A stretch of DNA of 64,000 nt from Jiangella sp. DSM 45060 (lineage in GTDB: Bacteria > Actinomycetota > Actinomycetes > Jiangellales > Jiangellaceae): contig NZ_LT629771.1 in the NCBI RefSeq assembly GCF_900105175.1, positions 620,001 to 684,000 of the forward strand, in the 5' to 3' direction. Below, piece by piece: positions 34,944-44,072 of this stretch (its first letter is position 1; each line of letters starts with the position of its first letter). The position numbers and the translations under genes are program-made. The notes beneath the pieces were generated by a model, which worked only from the letters and a program-made list of their open reading frames with translations, was not told the DNA's origin and made no database searches.

Positions 34944-36629
34944 TCAGCCCTCGATGTCGACCAGCTTGAAGTACTCGAGGCTGACCGGCGACGGGGTGTA
35001 GCCCGTGATGTCGCCGGCGAGCGCGAGCAGCGGCTGGTTGTGGACGAACGGAACGCCAGGGATGTACTCGTACAGCAGCTGGTTGATCTCCTGGTACAGC
35101 GTCTCGCGCTCGGCCTGGTCGGTCATGCCGAGGGCCTCGTTCAGCTTGCCCTGGATGGTCGGGTCGGTGAAGCCGAACTCCGGCCGGTCCTGGCGGAAGA
35201 ACGTGCCGACGAAGTTGTCCGGGTCGGCGTAGTCGCCGGTCCAGCCGAGCAGGTGCAGCTGGCCGAGGCCGTCGCCCTGGATGTTCTGCAGGTAGTCGGG
35301 CGTCCACGGCACCGTCTTCGGGACGATGGTGAAGCCGACGGCCTGCAGGTCGGCGGCGAACGACTCGTACACGGCCTGCGGGTCCGGCATGTACGGCCGC
35401 GACACGTCGGACGGGTACCAGAACTCCAGCGTCAGGTTGGTCTCGCCGGACTCCTGGATCAGCTGGCGGGCGAGGTCCGGGTCGTACTCGTAGCCCTCGA
35501 CGCTGTCGTTGTAGCCCCACTGGTCCGGCGGGAGGAACTGGTTGGCGACGACGGCGCCCTCCGGGTACGCGGCGTCGAGCAGCCCCTGCCGGTTCAGCGC
35601 GTGCGCGATGGCCTGGCGGATCTTCTCGTTCTGGAAGATCGGCAGCTTGTTGTTGAAGCCGACGTAGCCGACGTTGAACGCCGGGCGCTCGACGACCTGG
35701 TCGCCGTTGCCCTCGATGGCGCCGATGTCGGCGGCGTTGACGCCCTCGTAGGCGTCGATCTCACCGGCCTGCAGCGCCTGGAGGCGGGCGGTCGGGTCGG
35801 CGATCGGCCGGAAGATGATCTCGTCCAGCGCGGGCGCCTCGCCCCAGTAGTCCTCGTTGCGCTCGAGGACCAGGCTCTCGCCGCGGTCCCAGCTGACGAA
35901 CTGGAACGGGCCGGTGCCGGCTACGACCTCGGAGCCGAAGCCGCCGCTGTAGGTGAACGAGTCGCCGGACGCGACGATGTCGGTGCCGCCCTCCTCGATG
36001 GCCTTCGGGCTGGCGATCGAGAACGCCGGGAGCACCAGGCCGGCCAGCAGCGCCGACGACGGCTCCGTCAGCGTCAGCGTGGCGGTGAGCTCGTCGGTGG
36101 CCGCGCAGGACTGGTAGCGGCTGGTGTCGGGCGCGGAGTCGACCTCCTTGGTGGCGAAGCCACCGAACACCGTCTGCCAGTAGTAGGTGACGTCGCCGCT
36201 CTGCGCGGGGCCGGTGAAGTTGTACCAGCGGTCGAAGTTGTAGCAGACCGCCTCGGCGTCGAACGGCTCGCCGTCGTGGAACGTGACGCCCTCGCGCAGG
36301 TGGAACGTGTAGGTGAGGCCGTCGTCGCTGACCTCCCACTCCTCGGCCAGGCCGGGCACGACCTCGGTGGTGCCGGGCTCGAGCTGGACGAGGGTCTCGT
36401 ACACCTGGAAGATCACGCGGAACGACTCGCCGTCGGAGACGTAGGCGGCGTCGAGCGTCTTCGGGTCCTCGGACGCGCCGAAGATGAAGGTCTTCGGGTC
36501 GCCGCCGTTGTCACTGCCGGAGCCGGAATCACCCGAACCGCCGGAGTCGTCGCCGCCACAGGCTGCGACCAGCAGCCCGACGGCGGCGGTGAGGGCGAGG
36601 ACTCGCCCTGCCTTGCGGTGCACACGCAT
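34944..36629 (-). CDS. Peptide ABC transporter substrate-binding lipoprotein (SBP_bac_5)
   Basis: 561-aa lipoprotein that captures peptides outside the cell. The start at 36629 follows AAGGAGG and gives a lipobox VAAC with Cys24, then a Gly/Ser/Asp linker. SBP_bac_5 landmarks include YETLVQLEPGTTEVVPGLAE, TYTFHLREGVTFHDGEPFD and IRQAIAHALNRQGLLDAAYP. It heads the peptide importer operon, which continues without a clear terminator into hydroxyproline dehydrogenase genes. Hydroxyproline-containing peptides are the suggested ligand, by context only. Confidence 0.93.
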   Translation of the reverse strand: MRVHRKAGRVLALTAAVGLLVAACGGDDSGGSGDSGSGSDNGGDPKTFIFGASEDPKTLDAAYVSDGESFRVIFQVYETLVQLEPGTTEVVPGLAEEWEVSDDGLTYTFHLREGVTFHDGEPFDAEAVCYNFDRWYNFTGPAQSGDVTYYWQTVFGGFATKEVDSAPDTSRYQSCAATDELTATLTLTEPSSALLAGLVLPAFSIASPKAIEEGGTDIVASGDSFTYSGGFGSEVVAGTGPFQFVSWDRGESLVLERNEDYWGEAPALDEIIFRPIADPTARLQALQAGEIDAYEGVNAADIGAIEGNGDQVVERPAFNVGYVGFNNKLPIFQNEKIRQAIAHALNRQGLLDAAYPEGAVVANQFLPPDQWGYNDSVEGYEYDPDLARQLIQESGETNLTLEFWYPSDVSRPYMPDPQAVYESFAADLQAVGFTIVPKTVPWTPDYLQNIQGDGLGQLHLLGWTGDYADPDNFVGTFFRQDRPEFGFTDPTIQGKLNEALGMTDQAERETLYQEINQLLYEYIPGVPFVHNQPLLALAGDITGYTPSPVSLEYFKLVDIEG

Positions 36630-36781
36630 TGGTCCTCCTTGGTTCGACATGCGACAGAGCCGAGGGGGCGGCCGGCTCGCGGATCTGGCGTCGGGACGCT
36701 CAGTACGCTTGTGGCACCTCGGAACCCACGACCGGCACGGGCGTTCCGCGGCACCACAGAGCACAGATCTACCATCAGAGC

Positions 36782-36817
36782 GGACACAGTGCGATGTGCT
36801 ATTGCACTACTGTGTCC
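36782..36817. promoter_or_regulatory. Nested inverted repeats including the shared dyad, upstream of the peptide importer
   Basis: GGACACAGT (36782-36790) and ACTGTGTCC (36809-36817) are perfect 9-bp arms. Inside them GTGCTATTGCAC (36796-36807) is a palindrome matching the shared GTRNNATNNYAC dyad. It lies about 170 nt upstream of the binding-protein start in an AT-rich patch. It is probably the operator of the peptide importer/dehydrogenase operon. Confidence 0.6.
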
Positions 36818-36879
36818 TAATCGTAACGCGGGTGAATGAGCGGGTTTGTCCCGGTCTGGCGGCGTGCTAGAGGGGATCC

Positions 36880-37098
36880 GATACCGCTGGTGCGCGCGAC
36901 CGTGGCGAGCTGCTCGGCACTCACCGGCGCCGGGAGTGCGGCGAACGCCAGGCCACTGGCCGGGGCCTGCGTCAGCCGCTCGCCCGTCCGGAACCGGAAC
37001 GCGCCGTCGAGGGCGAACCGCAGCTCGTCGTCGCGGGTGTGCGTGTGCAGCGCCGGCCCACTCTTCGGCTCGACCAGGAACTCCAGCCACCCGTCATC
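36880..37098 (-). pseudogene. Remnant of a cupin-domain gene
   Basis: The minus-strand translation reads like a decayed cupin: PKSGPALHTHTRDDELRFAL is the metal-binding cupin-1 motif with its two His, followed by DGAFRFRTG. The protein then jumps to APVSAEQLATVARTSGI, which looks like the usual C-terminal tail of such proteins, so the second half of the barrel appears deleted. No start codon or ribosome site fits the visible part. It separates the peptide importer from the first M6 protease gene; 36630-36781 holds only leader sequence. Confidence 0.5.
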
Positions 37099-37242
37099 GC
37101 GGCGTCTGCCCAGGGGGTGTCTCTGGTCGGCGACTCGAGTGCGTGGCCGGCGGGAGTCGACGTGGGGCACCTCGCGGCGGACGCGCCTGGCTCGCCCTTC
37201 GAGGGGTGATGCCGGTGACGCCGCCGCGCCAGTCCTGCACAC

Positions 37243-37276
37243 TTGTTCTACGTGACCGGTGACAGTACAATATTAC
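37243..37276 (+). promoter_or_regulatory. Promoter of the first M6 protease gene with overlapping dyad
   Basis: -35 TTGTTC (37243-37248), 17-nt spacer, -10 TACAAT (37266-37271). The dyad GTACAATATTAC covers the -10 (37265-37276). The GTG start is about 90 nt downstream. Confidence 0.7.
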
Positions 37277-37367
37277 TCTCGTTTCGCCCATGCCGGCACA
37301 GAATCACCGCATCTCGGCGTCGCCGTCCGGTGCCGCCTTCCCCGCACCTCTTGGCCGAGGAGGATCT

Positions 37368-39482
37368 GTGTCCCCGACAGACCGACCGCGAGGTCTGATG
37401 TCATCGCGACGCGTCCGCCGGGCGCGGACGCTGCTGATCGCCGTGGCCGCGTCCGCGCTGCTGTTCCCGCAGCTCGCGAGCGCCGAGAGCGCCGGCCCGT
37501 CGCAAGCTCCGCCGCTCGTCCCGATCGACCCGCAGGATTGGGACAACCAGTACGACCTCACCTGGGACGACTTCGTCCCGGTGCCGGGCGTCGACTGGAC
37601 CGACCCGGACAACGTGCCCACCAAGGACACCTGGCGGGCGGCGCTCGTGCTGGTCGACTACCCGAACATGGACTTCCAGATCAGCCAGCCGGAGGGCTCC
37701 ACGATCTTCGGCACCCCGATCGGCGTCGGCGACGTCCCGCGCGACGACGTCCCGGAGTTCTACGCCGACCTGCTCAACACGCCGAGCGACCTCAACCACA
37801 GGCAGACGCTGAACTCGTACTGGATGGAGGACTCCTACGGCCAGTACGGCGTCGAGGTCGACTCCTTCGGGCCGTTCCGGATGCCCCGCAACCACTTCGA
37901 GTACGGCAACTCGCCGTACGGCAACACCGCCAGCTGCCCGCCCGGCTTCACCTGCAACGGCAACTACACCCGCGACGCCCGCGCGCTGTACGAGGCGAAC
38001 GTGCCGGCCGAGGTGCGCAGCCAGTACGACCTGATCTTCTTCATGGGCGCCGGCCTGGACGAGTCGACCGCCTGGCAGGTGTTCGGCGAGATGATGTTCG
38101 ACTCGCCCGAGGACGTGCCGGACGAGTTCGGCCCGCCGGCCGAGTTCGACCCCGACGGCGTCATGACGAACTGGATGCCGACCCGCTACATCCCGTGGAC
38201 CTCGTGGGCGGCCGGCTCGTTCACCTGGGCCAGCGCCGGCGGCGGCAGCGGCAACATGTCGGAGTCGTCGGGCACCGCCGGGTTCGCCCACGAGTTCACC
38301 CACATCCTGGGCCTCGGCGACAACTACAACGGCGCCTTCGCGGTGCCGGCCCAGCGGACCTTCACCGGCCAGTGGGACATGATGAGCCAGGGCTCCTGGA
38401 ACGGCCCGACCGGCATGCACACCCGCTGGAAGGTCCCGGCCGACGGCGGCTCGACCGTCGGGCCGCACCACAGCATCCGCAACAAGCTCGAACTGGGCCT
38501 CATCGACACCGGCGACATCGTCGACCTCAGCCGGGACGGGCTGGCGTCCTCCGGCGTCGTGGTCGCGAAGGTGCGGGCGCGGGCGGCCGGCCCGGACGAG
38601 GACGACCTGCTGGGCGTGCGCGTCCGGCTCGACGGCGTCGCGCCGGTGGACCGCACGCCGTCGTGCCACCCGTCGACCGCCGGCCCGGAGTGCATGGGCC
38701 AAGCCGACTACACGAACTACACCCTCGAGGTGGTGCAGCAGCTCGGCGTCGACTCGTACACGCCCGGCAACGGCGTGCTGCTCTACAAGAACAAGGACCG
38801 GGGCAGCAACTGCGGCACGGCCACCTGCTTCTCGTGGCTGATCGACCCCAACCCCGACGACATCGGGATGGTCGACTTCTACCAGCCCGACGGCACGCCG
38901 CGGATGGTCGTCACCGGCGACCCGCGCCAGGTCAACGACGCCACGTTCAACGCCGGCACGCACTCGGGCACGTCCTACGAGTGGGTCGACGAGGACAACC
39001 GGCTGCACTTCTACGTCATCGACGTCGAGGAGGACGCCGACGGCGTGCGCACCTACACCGTCGCCGTCCGCTCGCTCGACGGCGACGGGCCGCAGCGGCG
39101 CGGCGTCGCGCTGGACGACGGCGTGCCCGCCCGGCACACCCCCGGCAAGGCGGCCACCTGCACGTTCCCGCTGGAGAACACCGGCGAGACGGCGCCGGTC
39201 GACGCGGCGGCGCACCCGAGCGACGTCACGGACGAGACGGCGGCCGACGTGTACCGGCTGTCGGTGACGTCGTCCGGCGCCGGCTGGGACGCCGAGCTGT
39301 ACAACGAGCTGGCCGCGAGCCCGTTCGGCGGCGCCGTCGAGGTGCCGGTGTACGTCACCCGCGACCCGGGGGCGGTCCGGTCGACCACCGTCACGCTGAC
39401 CGCGACCTCGGAGAGCGACCCGGCCGCGACGGCGACGGCCACCTGCGTGGTCGACGTCGCCGCCACCACGGTGCGGCGCTGA
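37368..39482 (+). CDS. Secreted M6-family metalloprotease (immune inhibitor A-like), copy A
   Basis: Secreted zinc endopeptidase of 704 aa. GTG 37368 is preferred because GAGGAGG lies 5 nt upstream; the Met at 37398 is an alternative. The signal peptide has an Arg-rich start (SSRRVRRARTLLIAVAAS) and a cleavage site near LASAES. The N-terminal DPQDWDNQYDLTWDDF block is shared with the next two proteins. The zinc motif is HEFTHILGLGD (His308, Glu309, His312), the regular M6 spacing. The C-terminal half has a beta-sandwich-like domain and paired cysteines. It is transcribed alone, with its own promoter and terminator. Exported protein digestion is certain in kind; the substrate is not. Confidence 0.9.
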   Translation: MSPTDRPRGLMSSRRVRRARTLLIAVAASALLFPQLASAESAGPSQAPPLVPIDPQDWDNQYDLTWDDFVPVPGVDWTDPDNVPTKDTWRAALVLVDYPNMDFQISQPEGSTIFGTPIGVGDVPRDDVPEFYADLLNTPSDLNHRQTLNSYWMEDSYGQYGVEVDSFGPFRMPRNHFEYGNSPYGNTASCPPGFTCNGNYTRDARALYEANVPAEVRSQYDLIFFMGAGLDESTAWQVFGEMMFDSPEDVPDEFGPPAEFDPDGVMTNWMPTRYIPWTSWAAGSFTWASAGGGSGNMSESSGTAGFAHEFTHILGLGDNYNGAFAVPAQRTFTGQWDMMSQGSWNGPTGMHTRWKVPADGGSTVGPHHSIRNKLELGLIDTGDIVDLSRDGLASSGVVVAKVRARAAGPDEDDLLGVRVRLDGVAPVDRTPSCHPSTAGPECMGQADYTNYTLEVVQQLGVDSYTPGNGVLLYKNKDRGSNCGTATCFSWLIDPNPDDIGMVDFYQPDGTPRMVVTGDPRQVNDATFNAGTHSGTSYEWVDEDNRLHFYVIDVEEDADGVRTYTVAVRSLDGDGPQRRGVALDDGVPARHTPGKAATCTFPLENTGETAPVDAAAHPSDVTDETAADVYRLSVTSSGAGWDAELYNELAASPFGGAVEVPVYVTRDPGAVRSTTVTLTATSESDPAATATATCVVDVAATTVRR

Positions 39483-39498
39483 GCCGCCGTCCCGCCGT

Positions 39499-39527
39499 CG
39501 CCGCGTGCACCGCCCGGGCACGCGGCG
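39499..39527 (+). terminator. Terminator of protease copy A
   Basis: A 10-bp perfect stem (CGCCGCGTGC with GCACGCGGCG) and 9-nt loop, 16 nt after the stop codon. Confidence 0.7.
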
Positions 39528-39613
39528 CGGCGGGGATCCGGTCCGCCCGGACGCTCCTCCGCAGCGCGCCCGGTCGTCCGGACGTGCCGGTCATCTCCCC
39601 AGCTCCAGGGGGA

Positions 39614-39643
39614 GTGACGAGGAAATGTGCAATGTCGTATTTT
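39614..39643 (+). promoter_or_regulatory. Probable promoter of protease copy B with a degenerate dyad
   Basis: GTGACG (39614-39619) and TATTTT (39638-39643) are spaced 18 nt. GTGCAATGTCGT (39627-39638) resembles the shared dyad in its left half only. AT-rich compared with surroundings. Confidence 0.4.
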
Positions 39644-39676
39644 ATCCATCATCCGGGCAGGACGTGAGGAGAGCGC

Positions 39677-41794
39677 ATGCGTATGAGGCTCAGCAGGACG
39701 AGCGTCGCGAGGCGGTGGCGGCTGGGACTCGCCGCGGCCGCGGTCACGACGCTCGTCGTCGGTGTGGCGAGCGCGGGCCAGGCGGCTCCGCCGGACTTCG
39801 AGGTCCAGCCGATCGATCCGCAGAACTGGCAGAACCAGTACGACATGACCTGGGACGACTGGACGGACATCCCGGGCACCCAGTGGAACGACCCGGACGC
39901 GAAGCCGAGTGAGCGCGGCCTGCGCATCGCGCTGGTGGCGGTGGACTTCCCGGACCAGCCGTTCGTCATGACGCAGGAGAAGCAGAGCGACCTGTTCGGC
40001 AACCCGCAGATCGACCCGATCTCGCGGGACGAGGTGCCGCAGTTCTACCACGACTTCTACATGGTCCCGAACGAGTACAACCACGGCCGCACCATCCAGG
40101 AGTACTGGATGGAGCAGAGCCGCGGGAAGCTCGGCGTCGAGGAGATGGACGTCTTCGGCGCGTACCAGGTGCCGCGCAACCTGTTCGAGTACGGCCTGAA
40201 CGAGTGGGGCCAGCAGTCCGCCTGTCCCGAGGGCTTCACCTGCAACGGGAACCTCGACCGCGACGTCGACACGGTCTGGAAGGCCGACCTCGCCGAGAAG
40301 GGCGTCCCGTGCCCGGACAGCCGCTGCGGCTACGACGTCATCCTGCGGGTCTACGCCGGCTACGACGAGACCAGCATCTGGCAGGAGTACGGCGAGATGA
40401 TGTTCGACACCAAGGAGGACATCCCCGATGAGTGGGGCCCGCCGGCGTCGGTCGACCCCGACAACGAGATGCCGAACTGGGCGCCGACCCGATACGTCGA
40501 GTGGACCTCGTGGCGGGCCGCGGCCCAGCAGTGGGGGCTCTCGTCCATCCGCCAGGCGGAGAGCTCGGGCACCATCACGCACGAGATGGGGCACTTCTTC
40601 TTCCGCATCGGCGACAACAACAACAACCCGTTCTCGGACCGCGCCAACCCGCCGCAGCCGTTCCACCGGGTCGGCTCGGCGCCGTGGGACATGATGGACC
40701 GCGGCTCGTTCAACGGCCCCGGCGGTCACCACATGCGCTGGGTCGTGCCGCCGAACATGGGTGGCTGGTCGCCGTCGGGCCTCATGGTCCGCAACAAGAT
40801 CCACGCGGGCATCCTGCCGGCGGAGAACCTGCTCGACATCAGCCGTGAGGCGCTGGCCGACTCCGGCGTCGTCGTCGGCGAGGTGACGGCGCGCGCCGTC
40901 GACCCGGGCGCCGAGGGCACGTCCGGCGTGAAGATCCGGCTCGACGGTGAGGGCCGTCCGGACCGCACCCCGGCCTGTGACATCAACACCGACCCGTTCT
41001 GCCACGGCAACACCGGCTGGGACCACTACACGCTGGAGGTCGTCGACCGGATGGGGTTCGACTCGTTCAACCCCGACAGCGGCGTGATCATCTCCAAGAA
41101 CAAGACCAACGAGGACCGCAACAGCACCTGCGGCTACGGCTGCTTCAACTGGGTCATCGACGCCAACCCCGACGACATCGGGCTGGTCGACTTCTACAAG
41201 CCCGACGGCACGCCCGTCATGGCGTCGATCGCCGACCACCGCCAGCTCAACGACGCCGCGTTCCACGCCGGGCTGAACTCCGGCTCGGAGTACGAGTACG
41301 TCGACGAGGCCAACCGGCTGCACTTCTACGTCATCGACCTCGAGCGGGACGAGGACGGCGTGCTGTCGTACACGCTGGCCGTGCGGTCGCTGGACGGCGA
41401 CGGCTCGCAGGAGCGTGGCGTGGAGCTGGGCGACGGCGAGGTGTCCGGGATCCGGGCCAGCCAGGCCGCCCAGTGCACGTTCCCGCTGACCAACACCGGC
41501 GAGGAGGCCACGAACACGGCCGGCCACGTCAGCGACGTCAGCGGCAAGGCCGACAACGACGTGTACCGCCTCTCGGTGGAGTCCAGCGGCAAGGGCTGGA
41601 CGGCCGAGCTCGACAACGCCCTCACCACGGCCCGCGCCGGTGAGACCGTCGAGGTCCCGGTCTACGTCACCCGCGAGACGCCGGCCGCGCGCAACACCAC
41701 GGTCACCCTCACGGCGACCTCGGAGAGCGACCCGTCGGCCACGCAGCAGATCAGCTGCACCGTGGCCGTGAAGGACACCAACCCCCGGCGGTGA
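39677..41794 (+). CDS. Secreted M6-family metalloprotease, copy B
   Basis: 705-aa exported metalloprotease. The ATG at 39677 follows GAGGAGAGC; signal peptide with LGLAAAAVTTLVVGVASAGQ and cleavage near QAAPP. It is a close paralogue of copy C throughout and a more distant one of copy A. The zinc motif is HEMGHFFFRIGD (His302, Glu303, His306). The segment after the second His is one residue longer and lacks the Gly of the usual HExxHxxGLxD pattern. It has several paired cysteines (CPEGFTCNGN, CPDSRCGYD, CGYGCFN). The C-terminus is a beta-sandwich-like domain ending KDTNPRR. It probably digests extracellular protein. Confidence 0.9.
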   Translation: MRMRLSRTSVARRWRLGLAAAAVTTLVVGVASAGQAAPPDFEVQPIDPQNWQNQYDMTWDDWTDIPGTQWNDPDAKPSERGLRIALVAVDFPDQPFVMTQEKQSDLFGNPQIDPISRDEVPQFYHDFYMVPNEYNHGRTIQEYWMEQSRGKLGVEEMDVFGAYQVPRNLFEYGLNEWGQQSACPEGFTCNGNLDRDVDTVWKADLAEKGVPCPDSRCGYDVILRVYAGYDETSIWQEYGEMMFDTKEDIPDEWGPPASVDPDNEMPNWAPTRYVEWTSWRAAAQQWGLSSIRQAESSGTITHEMGHFFFRIGDNNNNPFSDRANPPQPFHRVGSAPWDMMDRGSFNGPGGHHMRWVVPPNMGGWSPSGLMVRNKIHAGILPAENLLDISREALADSGVVVGEVTARAVDPGAEGTSGVKIRLDGEGRPDRTPACDINTDPFCHGNTGWDHYTLEVVDRMGFDSFNPDSGVIISKNKTNEDRNSTCGYGCFNWVIDANPDDIGLVDFYKPDGTPVMASIADHRQLNDAAFHAGLNSGSEYEYVDEANRLHFYVIDLERDEDGVLSYTLAVRSLDGDGSQERGVELGDGEVSGIRASQAAQCTFPLTNTGEEATNTAGHVSDVSGKADNDVYRLSVESSGKGWTAELDNALTTARAGETVEVPVYVTRETPAARNTTVTLTATSESDPSATQQISCTVAVKDTNPRR

Positions 41795-41818
41795 CGCCGG
41801 TCGTCCGATCCCCATGAC

Positions 41819-41859
41819 GGCCGGCCCGGGCCCGTCCACGTGACGGGCCCGGGCCGGCC
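41819..41859 (+). terminator. Perfect 18-bp hairpin between protease copies B and C
   Basis: A perfect 18-bp G+C stem (41819-41836 with 41842-41859) and 5-nt loop, 24 nt after the stop of copy B and 16 nt before the start of copy C, whose ribosome binding site lies right after it. It may be a terminator, a partial terminator or an mRNA-processing/stability element, since no room for a promoter of copy C is left downstream. Confidence 0.7.
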
Positions 41860-41875
41860 GCGAAGGAGAACGCTC

Positions 41876-44005
41876 ATGAGACTCATGCACCGACCCCGCC
41901 GAACGCTTCGCGCCGCAGGTCTCACGTTCACCGCCGCAGCCCTCGTGCTCGGGATGTCCGCAGCGGCCGTCCAGGCCGATCCGCCGGACTTCGCCGTCGA
42001 GCCGATCGACCCGCAGAACTGGATCAACCAGTACGACATGACCTGGGACGACTGGACCGACATCCCGGGCACCGAGTGGAACGACCCCGACGTCAAGCCG
42101 AGCGAGCGCGGCCTGCGCATCGCCCTCGTCGCGGTCGACTTCAAGGACATCCCGTTCGTCATCACGCAGCCGAAGGGGTCGGACCCGTTCGGCAACCCGC
42201 AGATCGACCCGATCGAGCGCGAGGACGTCCCGGACTTCTACCGCGACTACTACATGGAGCCGAACGAGTACAACCACGGCCGCACCATCCACGAGTACTG
42301 GATGGAGCAGAGCCGCGGCCGCCTCGGCGTGAACGAGATGGACACGTTCGGCCCGTACACGCTCCCGCGCAACCAGTTCGAGTACGGCCTCAACGAGAGC
42401 TGGATCCGCAACGCCCCGGGCGAGCACTGTCCCGAGGGCTACACCTGCAACGGCAACGTCGAGGGCGACACCGACACCCTCTGGCGGGCCGACCTCGCCG
42501 AGCAGGGCACGCCCTGCGTGGGCAGCCGGTGCGGCTACGACGTCGTGCTGCGCGTCTACGCCGGCTACGACCAGACCTCGGTCTGGCAGGAGTTCGGCGA
42601 GATGATGTTCGACTCCAAGGAGGACGTCCCCGACGAGTGGGGTCCGCCGGAGTGGCTCGACCCCGACGACTCGATGCCCAACTGGGCGCCGACGCGCTAC
42701 GTCGAGTGGACCTCGTGGCTGGCGTCGTCGCAGCGCTGGGGCAGCGCCTCGATCCGTCAGGCGGAGAGCTCGGGCACCATCACGCACGAGATGGGGCACT
42801 TCTTCTTCAGCATCGGCGACAACAACAACAATCCGTTCTCGGACCGGCAGAGCCCGCCGTCACCGTTCCACCGCGTGGGATCCGCGCCCTGGGACATGAT
42901 GGACCGCGGCTCGTTCAACGGCCCCGGTGGCCACCACATGCGCTGGGTGGTGCCGCCGAACATGGGCGGGTGGTCGCCGGCCGGCCTGATGGTGCGCAAC
43001 AAGATGCTGGCCGGCATCGCCGACAACCTGGTGGAGCTCAGCCGCGAGAACCTGGCGAACACCGGCGTCTACGTCGACCGGGTCACGGCGCGCGCCGTCG
43101 ACGCGGGCGAGGACGGCACATCCGGCGTCCGCGTCAGGCTGGACGGTGAGGGCATCCCGGACCGCACGCCCGACTGCGACGCCGACACCGACCCGTTCTG
43201 CCACACCGAGCGGCTGGCCAACGGCACGACGGGCTGGGACGACTACACCGTCGAGGTCGTCGACCGGATGGGCTTCGACTCGTTCACGCCGGACAGCGGT
43301 GTGATGATCGCGAAGAACAAGCCGCGCGGCTCGAACACCTGCGGCTACAGCTGCTTCAACTGGACCATCGACGCCAACCCCGAGGACATCGGGCTGGTCG
43401 ACTTCTACCGGCCCGACGGCACTCCCGTCATGGCGTCGATCGCCGACCACCGCCAGCTCAACGACGCCCTCTTCCACGCCGGCACCAACTCCGGCTCGGA
43501 GTACGAGTACGTCGACGAGCACAACCGGCTGCACTTCTACGTCATCGACATGCAGCGCGACGACGACGGCGTGCTGTCGTACGATCTCGCGGTGCGGTCG
43601 CTCGACGGCGACGGCACGCAGGACCGCGGGGTGGAGCTCGGCGAGGGCGACGTCGAGGGCCTGCGGACCAGCCAGGCGGCTCAGTGCACGTTCCCGCTGA
43701 CGAACACCGGCTCGGCCGCGACGACCACCGCGGGCCACCCGACCGACGTCGCGTCGAAGCTGGACAACGACGTGTACCGGCTGTCGGTGGCGTCCAGCGG
43801 CCAGGGCTGGACGGCGCAGCTGGACAACGCGCTCGCCACCGCGCGGGCCGGCGACACCGTCGAGGTGCCGGTGTACGTCACCCGTGAGACGCCGGCGGCG
43901 CGCGAGACCACGGTCACGCTCACCGCGACCTCGGAGAGCGACCCGGCCGCCAGCACGTCCGTCACCTGTACGGTTGCGGTCAAGGACACCAACCCGCGCC
44001 GTTGA
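41876..44005 (+). CDS. Secreted M6-family metalloprotease, copy C
   Basis: 709-aa exported metalloprotease. The ATG at 41876 is preferred over an upstream GTG because GAAGGAG lies 7 nt before it. Signal peptide ends near AAAVQADPP. It is highly similar to copy B along its whole length, indicating tandem duplication. The zinc motif HEMGHFFFSIGD (His304, Glu305, His308) has the same altered spacing as copy B. Differences from B include a longer cysteine loop (NESWIRNAPGEHCPEGYTCN) and an insert near DADTDPFCHTERLANGTTG. It ends KDTNPRR like copy B. Two lipoprotein genes follow. Confidence 0.9.
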   Translation: MRLMHRPRRTLRAAGLTFTAAALVLGMSAAAVQADPPDFAVEPIDPQNWINQYDMTWDDWTDIPGTEWNDPDVKPSERGLRIALVAVDFKDIPFVITQPKGSDPFGNPQIDPIEREDVPDFYRDYYMEPNEYNHGRTIHEYWMEQSRGRLGVNEMDTFGPYTLPRNQFEYGLNESWIRNAPGEHCPEGYTCNGNVEGDTDTLWRADLAEQGTPCVGSRCGYDVVLRVYAGYDQTSVWQEFGEMMFDSKEDVPDEWGPPEWLDPDDSMPNWAPTRYVEWTSWLASSQRWGSASIRQAESSGTITHEMGHFFFSIGDNNNNPFSDRQSPPSPFHRVGSAPWDMMDRGSFNGPGGHHMRWVVPPNMGGWSPAGLMVRNKMLAGIADNLVELSRENLANTGVYVDRVTARAVDAGEDGTSGVRVRLDGEGIPDRTPDCDADTDPFCHTERLANGTTGWDDYTVEVVDRMGFDSFTPDSGVMIAKNKPRGSNTCGYSCFNWTIDANPEDIGLVDFYRPDGTPVMASIADHRQLNDALFHAGTNSGSEYEYVDEHNRLHFYVIDMQRDDDGVLSYDLAVRSLDGDGTQDRGVELGEGDVEGLRTSQAAQCTFPLTNTGSAATTTAGHPTDVASKLDNDVYRLSVASSGQGWTAQLDNALATARAGDTVEVPVYVTRETPAARETTVTLTATSESDPAASTSVTCTVAVKDTNPRR

Positions 44006-44014
44006 TCTCGAGTG

Positions 44015-44058
44015 GGCACCCGGGCGGCGGCGCGTGCCGCGCTGCCGCCCGGCGTGCC
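44015..44058 (+). terminator. Imperfect hairpin after protease copy C
   Basis: About 19 bp of mostly G-C pairing with one bulge and one mismatch, between the stop of copy C and the first lipoprotein start. It may allow partial read-through. Confidence 0.45.
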
Positions 44059-44072
44059 GGGGAAGGAAACCC

